Program-made: the position numbers and the translations under genes | Source: Betaproteobacteria bacterium | Lineage (GTDB): Bacteria > Pseudomonadota > Gammaproteobacteria > Burkholderiales > SG8-41 | Reading direction: 5' to 3' | Length of the DNA: 40,933 nucleotides | NCBI GenBank assembly: GCA_900299145.1 | Contig: OMIN01000097.1 | Span: forward strand, 1 to 40,933 | Shown: positions 14,850 to 23,433 of the stretch, piece by piece | Layout of the letters: every line of letters starts with the position of its first letter | How positions within the stretch are numbered: the stretch's first letter is position 1 | Notes under the pieces: generated by a model | The model's database searches: none | The model's input: the letters and a program-made list of their open reading frames with translations, nothing else | What the model was told of the DNA's origin: nothing

Positions 14850-16169
14850 ATGACTCTTTGGCCCAGCACGCTCCTTTGGCGCAGCGCCCTCCTGATCGCG
14901 CTGTTGCTGATGCTGGCGCATCTGGCGTGGCTGCAGATTTTCCGCGTCTCGACGCGTGAGCCGCGCGCGCGGCAGGTGTCGCAACAGATTATCAGCACGG
15001 TCAATCTGACGCGCGCCGCGCTGGTCACCGCGGAGCCCTCCAAGCGCTACAGCCTGCTTGGCGAAATCGCCCAACGCGAAGGGGTCGAGGTGCATCTCGC
15101 GCAACCCGGCGAGAAGCTCGGCGTGCTGCCGCGAACCGGATTCCATGAGGTCGTCGAAGCCGATTTGCGTGCGCAATTGGGGCCGGCTACACGGTTTACA
15201 CTCTCGCGCAATGGCGTCATCGGCATCTGGGTCAGTTTCGATATTGATGGCGATGGCTACTGGATGCTGATGCCCGAAGCACGACTGGTCGCTGATGAAT
15301 CGCTGCGCTGGATCGGCTGGGGCGCGCTGGTGCTGCTGCTCGCTGTGGCTGGCGCAGTGCTGATCGTGGCGCGCATCAACCGGCCGCTGCGCGCACTGAC
15401 CGCCGCCGCTGCACAGATGGGCCGCGGCGCAACCCCCGCTCCGGTGGACGAAAGCGGCCCCACGGAAATTCGCACGCTGTCGCGCGCTTTTAATCAGATG
15501 GCCGCCGACCGCAAGGCGCTCGACGATGAACGCGCGCTGCTGCTGGCGGGGGTGTCGCACGATCTGCGCACGCCGCTCGCGCGCATACGCCTCGGCGTGG
15601 AAATGCTGGAGGGCGATGCATCGCTGCGCGAGGGCATCGCGCAGGACATCGAAGACATTGACTCCGCCATTAACCAGTTTCTGGATTTCGCGCGGGCGGC
15701 GTCATCGGAAAGCGTAACGTCCGGCGCCAGTCTTAACGATATCATCGACGCACTCGCACCCAAATACGCACGCGCAGGCAAGGCGCTCACCGTAAAAACC
15801 GGTTATGTGCCGCCGCTACCGCTGCGCAAAGTGGCGATGCAACGGCTCATCGGCAACCTGATCGACAATGCATTTCGGCATGGCGGCAGCGAAGTCACGG
15901 TGATCACGGGCGGCAATGCGCACGCGGCCTTTGTGGAAGTGCTGGATCGCGGCCCCGGCATCCCCCCCGCGGAAGCCGAGCGCATGCTGCAACCGTTTAC
16001 ACGCATGGACATCGCGCGCAGCACCAGCGGCACCGGGCTGGGCCTGGCGATCGTGGACCGCATCGCCAAAATGCACGGTGGCAATGTGCGGCTGCTGCCA
16101 CGCGAAGATGGATTGAAGGGCTTGCGCGCGCGCGTGGAACTGCCGGTGCCCCTGAAAAATATTGTTTAA
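14850..16169 (+). CDS. envZ: EnvZ-type sensor histidine kinase
   Basis: 439 aa. TM1 about residues 12-31, periplasmic sensor about 32-152, TM2 about 155-175, HAMP about 176-228, H-box with phospho-His237 in GVSHDLRTPLAR, N-box NLIDNAFRHGG, G1 DRGPGIP and G2 STSGTGLGLAIVDRIAKMHGG. It phosphorylates and dephosphorylates the adjacent regulator, probably in response to osmotic or membrane signals as for EnvZ; the stimulus here is not known. No clear ribosome site precedes the ATG. The final codons Asn-Ile-Val-stop run into repeat AT-7. It converges on ispF. Confidence 0.92.
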   Translation: MTLWPSTLLWRSALLIALLLMLAHLAWLQIFRVSTREPRARQVSQQIISTVNLTRAALVTAEPSKRYSLLGEIAQREGVEVHLAQPGEKLGVLPRTGFHEVVEADLRAQLGPATRFTLSRNGVIGIWVSFDIDGDGYWMLMPEARLVADESLRWIGWGALVLLLAVAGAVLIVARINRPLRALTAAAAQMGRGATPAPVDESGPTEIRTLSRAFNQMAADRKALDDERALLLAGVSHDLRTPLARIRLGVEMLEGDASLREGIAQDIEDIDSAINQFLDFARAASSESVTSGASLNDIIDALAPKYARAGKALTVKTGYVPPLPLRKVAMQRLIGNLIDNAFRHGGSEVTVITGGNAHAAFVEVLDRGPGIPPAEAERMLQPFTRMDIARSTSGTGLGLAIVDRIAKMHGGNVRLLPREDGLKGLRARVELPVPLKNIV

Positions 16170-16188
16170 AAACAAATACTTAAAAACA
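16162..16188 (+). repeat. AT-rich dispersed motif, copy AT-7 (end of envZ)
   Basis: TTGTTTAAAAACAAATACTT on the plus strand, sharing TTGTTTAAAAACAAA with AT-6 and ACAAATACTTA with AT-8 and AT-15. It supplies the envZ TAA stop (16167-16169). Confidence 0.8.
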
Positions 16189-16211
16189 GTTTTGAGGACA
16201 ACACGGCGGTA

Positions 16212-16706
16212 TCAATCGCCAGACGCCGACGCCTCAACGCGGTCAATCAACACCACCGCCTCGGCAACAATCCCCTCGCCGCGCCCCACAGCGCCCAGCC
16301 GTTCCGCCGTCTTCGCCTTGACGTTCACATCACTCACCGGCACGCCGAGATCCGCCGCGATGTTTTCGCGCATGGCCGCAATGTACGGCGCGAGCTTCGG
16401 CGCCTGTGCGATTACTGTCGAATCCACATTCACCACGCGATAGTGCCGCGCGTGCAGCAGTGCCACCACTTCGCGCAGCAAGCGGCGGCTGTCGATACCG
16501 GCGTAGCGCGCGTCCGTGTCGGGAAAATGTTTACCAATATCGCCCAATGCCGCCGCGCCAATCAACGCATCACAAATCGCGTGCAGCAGCACGTCGGCGT
16601 CGGAGTACCCGAGCAAGCCACGCTCATACGGAATGGTCACGCCGCCAATAATGAGTTGGCGCCCTTCGGCGAGCACATGAATGTCAAACCCCTGGCCTAT
16701 GCGCAT
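16212..16706 (-). CDS. ispF: 2-C-methyl-D-erythritol 2,4-cyclodiphosphate synthase
   Basis: 164 aa. Fifth step of the MEP isoprenoid pathway. The metal site GFDIHVL (Asp and His), [33 protein letters not shown] and [13 protein letters not shown], ending with [24 protein letters not shown], cover the entire family. The ATG at 16706 was chosen over an upstream codon inside rlmD because AGGACATC precedes it and the family starts MRIGxGFDxH. In most Betaproteobacteria ispF follows ispD; here the upstream neighbour is rlmD and ispD is not in the window. It is the last gene of the minus-strand run. Confidence 0.96.
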   Translation of the reverse strand: MRIGQGFDIHVLAEGRQLIIGGVTIPYERGLLGYSDADVLLHAICDALIGAAALGDIGKHFPDTDARYAGIDSRRLLREVVALLHARHYRVVNVDSTVIAQAPKLAPYIAAMRENIAADLGVPVSDVNVKAKTAERLGAVGRGEGIVAEAVVLIDRVEASASGD

Positions 16707-16719
16707 GATGTCCTCGCCA

Positions 16720-18033
16720 TCACCGGTCAAACACCGCAATCGACTCTACATGGGCCGTATGCGGAAACATGTTGACTACGCCCGCCGCCGTCAACGTGTA
16801 GCCTTGCCCGTGCACCAGCACCTCGGCATCCCGCGCGAGAGTCGCCGGATTGCACGAGACGTAGACGATGCGTTCGGGTGGTGCGGCAGCTAGTGCTTTC
16901 ACCAGAGCCATCGCTCCGTCGCGCGGCGGGTCGATCAACATGCGGCTGAACGACCCCCGTTCACCTGTTTCACACAGGGCAGCATAGGATTCGCTGGTGA
17001 TTTCAAACAAGTTCATCCCCTGATAGCGCGTATTGGCTTGCAAACCATTGAACGCCGCATTTTCTGCGGCACGCTTCACCAGCGACGCACTACCTTCGAT
17101 GCCGAGCACCTGCGCGCCACTGCGCGCAATCGGCAGCGAAAAATTGCCGATGCCGCAAAACATGTCGGCGATACGTTCGCCCGGCTGCGGCGCGAGCAGC
17201 GCCAGCGCGCGATGCACCAGCACGCGGTTGACCTCGTGGTTGACCTGCGTGAATTCCGTCGGGAAAAACGGCATTTTGATGCCGAATTCCGGCAACGTAT
17301 AGTACAAATCGGCGGGCGCTGCGGGCCAAAACGGATGCGCGGTTTCCGGCCCCTTCGGTTGCAAATATACGTGTACGCCATGGGCCTCGGCGAAGGATTT
17401 GAGCAGCACCTTGTCCGCTTCCGTGGGAGGCTCAAGCACGCGAAACACCAGTACGTCAGCGGCGTCGCCACAGGCAATTTCGATTTGCGGCATGCGTTCC
17501 CGAATGGCAAGCTTGCCCACCAGCTCGCGCAGCGGCGGCAACAACTTTGAAATAGACAGCGGCAGCACCTCGCAGCTTTGCATGTCAGCAACAAAGCTGG
17601 ATTTCTTTTCATGAAAGCCGATCAACGAGCCGCCTTTCTTGACGACGTAACGCGCAGTCATGCGAGCACGGCGGCGGTAACCCCACGACGGGCCATGTAT
17701 CGGCGGCAACAGGTGCCCCGCCCTGACCTTGCCGATGTGCCACAGGTTGTCTTCAAGCACGCGCTGCTTTGCCGCCACCTGCGCTCGCGGCTCAAGATGT
17801 TGCAGGCTGCAGCCGCCACAGTTGCCGAAATTGACACAGCGCGGCGTCACCCGCTGCGAACTCGCACGCAAAATGGTGGCAACATTGGCGTTCTCAAAAC
17901 TGGGTTTCTTGCGAAACACATTCGCGGTGACCACTTCGCCAGTCAGCGCGCCCTCGATGAAAATGGCTTTGCCGTCGCGGCGCGCGATGCCGCGGCCCTC
18001 CTGGTCGAGGGATTCTATGTCGTAGATTTGCAT
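16720..18033 (-). CDS. rlmD: 23S rRNA (uracil-1939 C5)-methyltransferase RlmD
   Basis: 437 aa. SAM-dependent methyltransferase that forms m5U1939. An N-terminal TRAM domain ([28 protein letters not shown]), the [4Fe-4S] cysteines C66-X5-C72-X2-C75 with a fourth Cys in [12 protein letters not shown], the SAM-binding [14 protein letters not shown] and the catalytic-Cys motif [11 protein letters not shown] are present. These distinguish it from TrmA, which lacks the Fe-S cysteines. ispF begins 13 bases downstream, likely co-transcribed. A palindromic repeat element separates it from the exonuclease gene upstream. Confidence 0.95.
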   Translation of the reverse strand: MQIYDIESLDQEGRGIARRDGKAIFIEGALTGEVVTANVFRKKPSFENANVATILRASSQRVTPRCVNFGNCGGCSLQHLEPRAQVAAKQRVLEDNLWHIGKVRAGHLLPPIHGPSWGYRRRARMTARYVVKKGGSLIGFHEKKSSFVADMQSCEVLPLSISKLLPPLRELVGKLAIRERMPQIEIACGDAADVLVFRVLEPPTEADKVLLKSFAEAHGVHVYLQPKGPETAHPFWPAAPADLYYTLPEFGIKMPFFPTEFTQVNHEVNRVLVHRALALLAPQPGERIADMFCGIGNFSLPIARSGAQVLGIEGSASLVKRAAENAAFNGLQANTRYQGMNLFEITSESYAALCETGERGSFSRMLIDPPRDGAMALVKALAAAPPERIVYVSCNPATLARDAEVLVHGQGYTLTAAGVVNMFPHTAHVESIAVFDR

Positions 18034-18044
18034 CAGAAGATCAA

Positions 18045-18146
18045 AACATTTGCCACAGATTTACGCGGATTTACGCAGATTATCTGCACCACCGGATCGG
18101 GTTTCAATCTGCGCAATTCTGCGAAATCTGCGTCGAAGGTTTTTTG
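18045..18146. repeat. Palindromic CACAGATTTACGCAGATT-type element, copy 2
   Basis: Second copy of the element at 7361-7445. The left arm has GCCACAGATTTACGCGGATT then TACGCAGATT; the right arm reads AATCTGCGCAATTCTGCGAA then ATCTGCGTCGAAGG. It fills the gap between the exonuclease stop and the rlmD start, so an mRNA covering both genes would carry a long hairpin. Confidence 0.75.
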
Positions 18147-18159
18147 ACGTTGTCGTGTT

Positions 18160-18948
18160 TCAATTTCTCCACCGCGCCAAAAATTCCCGCCAATGCGGCT
18201 CGGCGGATTTCCCCAGCGTCGAACGCACCAGTTCGCATTGCTCACGATGCTGATCCGGTGTGAGCGTGCCGCGCATCATCTGAAAGCGCAGGTAAACCAG
18301 ATACGTGTTCACCACGTCGGTCTGGCAATAGTTGCTGATGTCGGCGAGCTTGCCAGCCTGAAACGCATCCCACACCTGCGCGCCCGACATGCCGAGCTTG
18401 CCGGGCAGGCCCATCAGTTGCGCCAGATCGTCCAGCGGAGCATTCGCGCGCGGCTGATACATCGCCAGCAGATCCATTAAATCCAGATGGCGCGAATGGT
18501 AGCGGCTGATGTAGTTATTCCACTTGAAATCGCGGCTATCGCGATGGTCACCCTCGCCCATGTCCCAGTACCGCGGTGCACGCACGCCATGCACGAGGCC
18601 GCGATAATGCAGTACCGGCAGATCAAATCCGCCGCCATTCCAGGACACCAGTTGCGGCGTGTATTTTTCGATGCCATCGAAGAAGCGCTGGATAACTTCG
18701 CCTTCCGATTCGTTATTCGCGCCCAGCGACCACACCTTGAAGCTGTCGCGGTCGCGCAGCGCGCACGAAATCACCAGCACGCGGTGCAGATGCAATTGCA
18801 GAAAATCACCACCCGTGGCCTGCCGCCGCAACTGAAATGCCATGGCGGCAACGTCGGCGTCGGGCAGATCGGCGCCCAGCTCGTGGAGCTGGCGCAGGCC
18901 CGCAATATCCGGCACCGTCTCGATGTCGAACACCAAGACTGGCGTCAC
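18160..18948 (-). CDS. Predicted 3'-5' exonuclease (PolB-like DEDD, PF10108/COG3298 type)
   Basis: 262 aa. The DEDD exonuclease motifs are FDIETVPD (D8, E10), SWNGGGFDLPVL and YCQTDVVNTYLVYLRF with the last Asp. Motif III is of the TDV-N-T-Y type seen in the PolB-like exonuclease subfamily. The nucleic acid substrate is unknown. GTG at 18948 is the start, with AAAGGA 6 bases upstream, inside the edge of repeat AT-8; no ATG fits. It follows ydbL closely (31-bp gap), so it is probably in the ydbH-ynbE-ydbL operon. Confidence 0.87.
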   Translation of the reverse strand: MTPVLVFDIETVPDIAGLRQLHELGADLPDADVAAMAFQLRRQATGGDFLQLHLHRVLVISCALRDRDSFKVWSLGANNESEGEVIQRFFDGIEKYTPQLVSWNGGGFDLPVLHYRGLVHGVRAPRYWDMGEGDHRDSRDFKWNNYISRYHSRHLDLMDLLAMYQPRANAPLDDLAQLMGLPGKLGMSGAQVWDAFQAGKLADISNYCQTDVVNTYLVYLRFQMMRGTLTPDQHREQCELVRSTLGKSAEPHWREFLARWRN

Positions 18949-18956
18949 AAAAATTC

Positions 18957-18982
18957 CTTTTAAAACAAATACTTATTAATTA
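18957..18982 (+). repeat. AT-rich dispersed motif, copy AT-8
   Basis: TTTTAAAACAAATACTTATT then AATTA on the plus strand. It fills the gap between the ydbL TAA stop and the exonuclease ribosome site; the minus strand reading supplies AAAAGGA. Identical to AT-15 over TTAAAACAAATACTTA. Confidence 0.8.
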
Positions 18983-19402
18983 TTTCTTGACCCACGCACC
19001 ACTGGCATTTTGAACAAACCAGCCGGACCGCGCGCGATCAATCCAGCGCTGACCGAAGGTGCCGCGAATATCGCCTTCCCACTCCGGGTGATTGTTGGCA
19101 CGCGCGATTTCGCGATACAGCGCGGCACGATCCTGATTTTCCGCTGCAATCAACGAATTGACTGCCGCACGCTGCGGCAGCGGCACCGCCGCCGGGTCGC
19201 GCAAGGCGACGTTACCGTCACGCGTCAAACCCACCGCGCCACTGGCATACAGTGGGGCGAGTTCGGCGTGACGCTTTTGCATGCTGCCCTGTATGGCGGT
19301 AATGCCCGGCGTGTTGATCTCAAGATTGACCTGGGCAAACACGTGGCTTGCGCCCGCAAGCGCCACAATCAGCATCAGGATATTTGCAATACGCTGCTTC
19401 AT
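18980..19402 (-). CDS. ydbL: YdbL family (DUF1318) periplasmic protein
   Basis: 140 aa with a signal peptide (residues 1-23, cleavage at VFA-QV). The mature DUF1318 domain shows LEINTPGITAIQGSMQKRHAEL, GNVALRDPAAVPLPQRAAVNSLIAAENQDRAALYREIARANN and a C-terminal WVKK. Family knowledge: in E. coli YdbL assists the YdbH-YnbE intermembrane bridge that moves phospholipids. AAGGAG precedes the ATG. The order ydbH-ynbE-ydbL is the same as in enterobacteria. The stop codon overlaps repeat AT-8. Confidence 0.9.
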   Translation of the reverse strand: MKQRIANILMLIVALAGASHVFAQVNLEINTPGITAIQGSMQKRHAELAPLYASGAVGLTRDGNVALRDPAAVPLPQRAAVNSLIAAENQDRAALYREIARANNHPEWEGDIRGTFGQRWIDRARSGWFVQNASGAWVKK

Positions 19403-19412
19403 GGCATGCTCC

Positions 19413-19625
19413 TTATTTGGTCTCGGGCTTGGGGGCTGATGGTGATGCCGGCACGCCGCCCTTGAGTTGCCACACTTCATCAATGATGCGATCAGCAGCT
19501 TTTTCCGCCGCCGCTGCCGGAAAATAAATGTTGATGGTGACACAGCCCGCGCAAAGCGCGCTCACCAGCGCCGCCCCTGCAAGCACGCCCATCGCAGTTC
19601 GTCCGCCGCTCCTGAATACCATCAT
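19413..19625 (-). CDS. ynbE: YnbE-like small lipoprotein
   Basis: 70 aa. A hydrophobic N-terminus ends at ALCAGC (Cys28) followed by VTINIYFPAAAAEKAADRIIDEVW; the lipobox is imperfect but the context fits an outer-membrane lipoprotein. In E. coli, YnbE binds the YdbH C-terminus and completes the bridge to the outer membrane. Two ATGs in tandem (19625 and 19622) are possible starts; GGAG from the ydbH end serves either. The gene starts 2 bases after the ydbH stop and ends 10 bases before ydbL. Confidence 0.82.
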   Translation of the reverse strand: MMVFRSGGRTAMGVLAGAALVSALCAGCVTINIYFPAAAAEKAADRIIDEVWQLKGGVPASPSAPKPETK

Positions 19626-19627
19626 GA

Positions 19628-21643
19628 TTACTCCACTATCGGTTTCACGTTGCCCTGCGTCACGCGCTTGATGCGATCCAGCAACTCCTGCCAACTCACC
19701 TGGCGATTGTAGCCCATCACCGTGATCGCCGGTATGCCTCCGCCCTTCACCAGCACATAGCCTTGCGGCTTATCCTCGCCCTCGACACCGCTCATTTCGC
19801 ACACGCTGTTTTGCAGCTTGCAACGCCACCCCAGCCTGTCATAACCGAACTGCTCGAAAAACCGCAGAAAGCTGCGTTGTATCGCCGCCGCTGCGCCCGC
19901 GCCGCCCAGCGCCGAAATATTCTGCACCGCCGCCTGGCTGATCTTGCGCGGATACTCGCCCGCGCTACTCGCCAGCCTTGCATCGAATTTGACCGGCTGC
20001 CAATTCACCAGTTCCAACCCGGCGATGCTGGCGTCGATGCGGCCGGTGATGTTGCCGAAAGAATACGTACGCGTTACCAGCCCCAGATCAAGGTTGCGCA
20101 TCGCCACGTCCGCCTGCACGCGCGGCGCCTTGCCGAACATATCCAGCAGCACCAGATTCCTGACATCCACCGCGCCGTCAAACACTTTCAGCGACAACGC
20201 CCCATCCACGCGCAGCGTTGACTTCACCTGCCGTACCATCGGCAACGTGGCCGCCAGCGTGCCATGCATCACCGGCAGTCCCAGCGCGGTAGTGAACTTA
20301 TCCATGGAAATGCCGCCAACTTCACCGGTAAATTGCCAGTAGCCGTCAGCTCCACCCGCCCGCGCCACGAAATCCCGCATGTCGATAAAGCCGTCCAGCA
20401 ACGGCACACGCAGCTGCTTCAGCTCGAAGCGCGGCCCATGCATGTTTAGCAGCACGGCAAACGCGCCCAGCGGCATTTTGAGGATTTCGCCCCCCTTGAC
20501 GGTGACCGACGCCTGCGTCGCCGCGTCGGCGCGCCACGGCACGCTGCCATTGACTTCAAACAGCGCAAACCGTTGTTGTGCCTTGTCGTCGAACGACACA
20601 TTGTGGAGCTTCACATCGACGCTATGTAGACCCGCGCCGGTCAGGCGAAGTGCGGCTGATACGCGCCCATCAGCGCGAATTTCCGCTAACGCTGTGCCTG
20701 CCAGAAACGGCTTCAATACCATCTCGTGCAGCGCTGCCAACGGTATCGCGGGGGCATCGACAGTGGCCTGCAGGATTTTCCTGTCGGCCAGATCGTAGAC
20801 GCCGGCGAAAGCTACCTCACCCAATCCGGGATACGCCAGAACACCGCGCTCGACGGCCAATGACTTCGCATCCAAGCGGCCTTCGGCGGACAGGTGCTGG
20901 TTGGCGGCCTTCAGATAAATCGGCTGCCAGAAGGATTCACCGGCCTGCCATTGCAACGTTGCGTTCCAGCGCAAGGCGTCGGCCACCGGTTCGGTGGCAA
21001 TATCCAGTGTGAAGCCGATTTTTTCGCCGGCGTGCAAGCCAGTCGTGTCGGCAAACCCGGCATTGCTCACAATGAGCTTTGCACTGATGCGCCCGTCCCC
21101 CGTGTAGCCGAGCGTGCCGTTAACCACGCCCGCGTTCAGCTTCGGCCACTCCGGCGGCAACCACGGCGCGGCGCGCTGCAAGCGGCCGCCGTCGATGCGC
21201 AAACCCAAATCGTTGCCGCGCTTGCCGGGCGCCATGTTCACATGCCAGGTTTCGTCCCTGGCCGGTTTAAGGGAAAGCTCCAGTACACGTTTGTCCGTGA
21301 CATAGATGAACGCCAGCGGAATTTTCTCGCCCAGCGCGGGAGCAGCGAGCAAGCCGTCGTCGCAGGCGATACGCGCACGTTCGAGCCGCAGTGCGGCGCA
21401 ATCCAGCCGCACATCCTTCCATGATTGCCCGCCGGCCTGAACATCGGTGATCTGGATGCTTACCGAGCCGTTGATGAAACTCGCGCGTATGCCCCGTGCG
21501 CCCCAACCCGCACCCGTGATGTCGTCAAGCGTCAGTGAAATCTGCTGCGTATTGCCGGGCGATACGGGCAGCCACCACAGCGTTGCTGCGGCGAGCATCG
21601 CCATTGCAATGCGCGCCACGCGTGCCGCGCCAGTCACGCGCAC
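19628..21643 (-). CDS. ydbH: YdbH AsmA-like intermembrane lipid-transport protein
   Basis: 671 aa from the GTG at 21643; a GTG at 21694 overlapping the cysM end would add 17 residues, and the sequence does not decide between them. One N-terminal membrane segment (about residues 10-28, VARIAMAMLAAATLWWLPV) anchors a long beta-rich periplasmic part with AsmA/dicarboxylate-type repeats (SLTLDDITGAGWGARGI, FINGSVSIQITDV, GTLGYTGDGRISAKL). The C-terminal LVKGGGIPAITVMGYNRQVSWQELLDRIKRVTQG is typical of YdbH. YdbH acts redundantly with TamB and YhdP in phospholipid transport to the outer membrane in E. coli. It forms an operon with ynbE and ydbL. Confidence 0.85.
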   Translation of the reverse strand: MRVTGAARVARIAMAMLAAATLWWLPVSPGNTQQISLTLDDITGAGWGARGIRASFINGSVSIQITDVQAGGQSWKDVRLDCAALRLERARIACDDGLLAAPALGEKIPLAFIYVTDKRVLELSLKPARDETWHVNMAPGKRGNDLGLRIDGGRLQRAAPWLPPEWPKLNAGVVNGTLGYTGDGRISAKLIVSNAGFADTTGLHAGEKIGFTLDIATEPVADALRWNATLQWQAGESFWQPIYLKAANQHLSAEGRLDAKSLAVERGVLAYPGLGEVAFAGVYDLADRKILQATVDAPAIPLAALHEMVLKPFLAGTALAEIRADGRVSAALRLTGAGLHSVDVKLHNVSFDDKAQQRFALFEVNGSVPWRADAATQASVTVKGGEILKMPLGAFAVLLNMHGPRFELKQLRVPLLDGFIDMRDFVARAGGADGYWQFTGEVGGISMDKFTTALGLPVMHGTLAATLPMVRQVKSTLRVDGALSLKVFDGAVDVRNLVLLDMFGKAPRVQADVAMRNLDLGLVTRTYSFGNITGRIDASIAGLELVNWQPVKFDARLASSAGEYPRKISQAAVQNISALGGAGAAAAIQRSFLRFFEQFGYDRLGWRCKLQNSVCEMSGVEGEDKPQGYVLVKGGGIPAITVMGYNRQVSWQELLDRIKRVTQGNVKPIVE

Positions 21644-21653
21644 ACCACGAAGG

Positions 21654-22541
21654 TCAGGCGGGAAACACACCCGTCGAAAGATAACGATCGCCACGATCGC
21701 AGATGATGGCGACGATTACCGCGTTTTGCACTTCTCGCGACACCTGTAGGGCTGCCCAAAGCGCACCACCCGACGAAATGCCACCGAAAATACCCTCTTC
21801 GGCCGCGAGACGGCGCGCCATGTCTTCAGCGTCGCGCTGCGCGATTTCGACCACCTGATCGACGCGGCTCCAATCGCAAATGCTCGGCAGATACGCCGCC
21901 GGCCATTTGCGGATGCCGGGAATCTGCGAGCCATCGCTCGGCTGGCAGCCAACGATTTTGATCGCGGGATTCTTTTCCTTGAGATAGCGCGACACCCCCA
22001 TGATGGTGCCGGTGGTACCCATGCTTGACACGAAATGCGTGACTTTGCCGCCGGTGTCGCGCCAGATCTCCGGCCCGGTGGTTTCATAGTGCGCCAGCGG
22101 ATTGTCAGGGTTGGAAAACTGGTCGAGCATGATGCCCTTGCCTTCCTTCACCAGACGCTCGGCGACGTCACGTGCGGCTTCCATGCCACCCTCCTTCGCC
22201 GTCAGCACCAGTTGCGCACCATAGGCTGCCATGCTTTGACGGCGCTCGACCGATTGATTTTCCGGCATCACCAGAATCATCTTGTAGCCCATCATCGCCG
22301 CGCACATCGCAAGCGCAATGCCCGTGTTGCCGCTGGTCGGCTCGATCAGTGTGTCGCCAGGCTTGATTTGCCCACGCGCCTGCGCACGCTTGATCATCGA
22401 CAAGGCCGGGCGATCCTTAACGGAGCCGGCTGGGTTGTTGCCTTCGAGCTTGGCGAGTATTACGTTACTGGTCGCGCCGGGTACGCGCTGCAGGCGCACC
22501 AAAGGCGTATTGCCGACGAATTGTTCGAGTGTCTGGTTCAC
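21654..22541 (-). CDS. cysM: Cysteine synthase B (O-acetylserine sulfhydrylase)
   Basis: 295 aa PLP enzyme. Schiff-base Lys42 lies in NNPAGSVKDR, the phosphate loop in EPTSGNTGIALA, and the CysM-type GTIMGVSRYLKEKNPAIKIVGCQPSDGSQIPGIRKW is present. CysM accepts thiosulfate as well as sulfide; the specificity is inferred from the subfamily. The start is GTG at 22541 because the family begins (N/S)xTLExxxGNTPLV here and no ATG precedes. It follows the comEA-like gene and its terminator, and ydbH overlaps or abuts its end. Confidence 0.94.
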   Translation of the reverse strand: MNQTLEQFVGNTPLVRLQRVPGATSNVILAKLEGNNPAGSVKDRPALSMIKRAQARGQIKPGDTLIEPTSGNTGIALAMCAAMMGYKMILVMPENQSVERRQSMAAYGAQLVLTAKEGGMEAARDVAERLVKEGKGIMLDQFSNPDNPLAHYETTGPEIWRDTGGKVTHFVSSMGTTGTIMGVSRYLKEKNPAIKIVGCQPSDGSQIPGIRKWPAAYLPSICDWSRVDQVVEIAQRDAEDMARRLAAEEGIFGGISSGGALWAALQVSREVQNAVIVAIICDRGDRYLSTGVFPA

Positions 22542-22611
22542 GGTATGGGGATTATTGAGTGATTAGGGATGATGCGTAATCATAGCGCAAACCACGCGGC
22601 GCCTGCCCCAA

Positions 22612-22638
22612 CAAAAAACCCCGCCGCAGCGGGGTTTT
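22612..22638 (-). terminator. Rho-independent terminator after comEA-like gene
   Basis: Stem AAAACCCCGC/GCGGGGTTTT (10 bp, 22615-22624 and 22629-22638) with a 4-base loop; the minus strand continues with a run of six T. It ends the comEA-like transcript 22 bp after its stop and before cysM. Confidence 0.9.
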
Positions 22639-22659
22639 AAGTTTGCTGAATACGCCGAT

Positions 22660-23298
22660 TTACTTCTTGTCTGCCTTCGCGTCGTCTTTTTTGGCGTCTT
22701 TCTTGTCGTCGGCCTTGGCATCGGCTTTCGCGTCTTTCTTGGCTGCTTTATCTTCTTTTTTGGCTTCGGCCTTGGCACCCTTATCGGACTTTTCTTCCTT
22801 CTTGGCGGCCTTGTCTTCTTTCTTGGCGTCGGCTTTGTCAGCGGCCTTGGCTTTGTCGTCTTTCTTCGCATCGGCCTTGGGCGCTTTGTCGTCTTTCTTG
22901 GCGTCAGCCTTGTCATCCTTCTTGGCGTCGGCTTTCTTTTCTTCCTTCTTCGCGTCCACCTTGGCGGGCTCTTTCGTCTCTGCTTTCTTGGCAGGCGCTT
23001 TGTCGGCGGCCTTGTCCGCTTTCGCGTCTTTCGCCGGGGCCGAGCCGCCCGTAACGGTAATGCTGCCGCGGAGATCCTTCATCGTGGCCGGGCCTATGCC
23101 GTTGACCTTCTCCAGATCATCGACGGTTTTGAACGGGCCGTTCTTGGTGCGGTAATCGATAATCGCCTGTGCCTTGGCCGGACCTATGCCTTTAAGGCCA
23201 TCCAACTGCTCCTTGGTAGCGGTGTTGATGTTCACCTGCGCCAGCGCCGCGCCCACCATCGCCAGCCACATCCCCAATATCAGCAAAAATTTCTTCAT
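22660..23298 (-). CDS. ComEA-like helix-hairpin-helix protein with Lys/Asp/Ala-rich tail
   Basis: 212 aa. Signal peptide residues 1-20, then a ComEA helix-hairpin-helix DNA-binding domain (residues 22-85: INTATKEQLDGLKGIGPAKAQAIIDYR and LEKVNGIGPATMKDLRG). The remaining 120 or so residues are a low-complexity tail of K-K-D/E-D-K-A-D-A type units; by count it has 45 Lys against 35 Asp/Glu, so it is a mildly basic polyampholyte. ComEA binds incoming DNA in the periplasm during transformation. The tail is not part of ordinary ComEA and resembles tails on some histone-H1-like proteins. GGGAG precedes the ATG. It is followed by a strong terminator. Confidence 0.87.
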   Translation of the reverse strand: MKKFLLILGMWLAMVGAALAQVNINTATKEQLDGLKGIGPAKAQAIIDYRTKNGPFKTVDDLEKVNGIGPATMKDLRGSITVTGGSAPAKDAKADKAADKAPAKKAETKEPAKVDAKKEEKKADAKKDDKADAKKDDKAPKADAKKDDKAKAADKADAKKEDKAAKKEEKSDKGAKAEAKKEDKAAKKDAKADAKADDKKDAKKDDAKADKK

Positions 23299-23433
23299 GC
23301 CATCTCCCGATTGAAAATTGACTGTCAGCATCGAGACCGTGCGAATTGCGCGGGCCTGCGGACATGCCCCTAAAACGCCCCACCAGCGTTTGAGTTGACA
23401 GCTTCGCGTAAGGTAAGCTGGTGTTGCCACATC

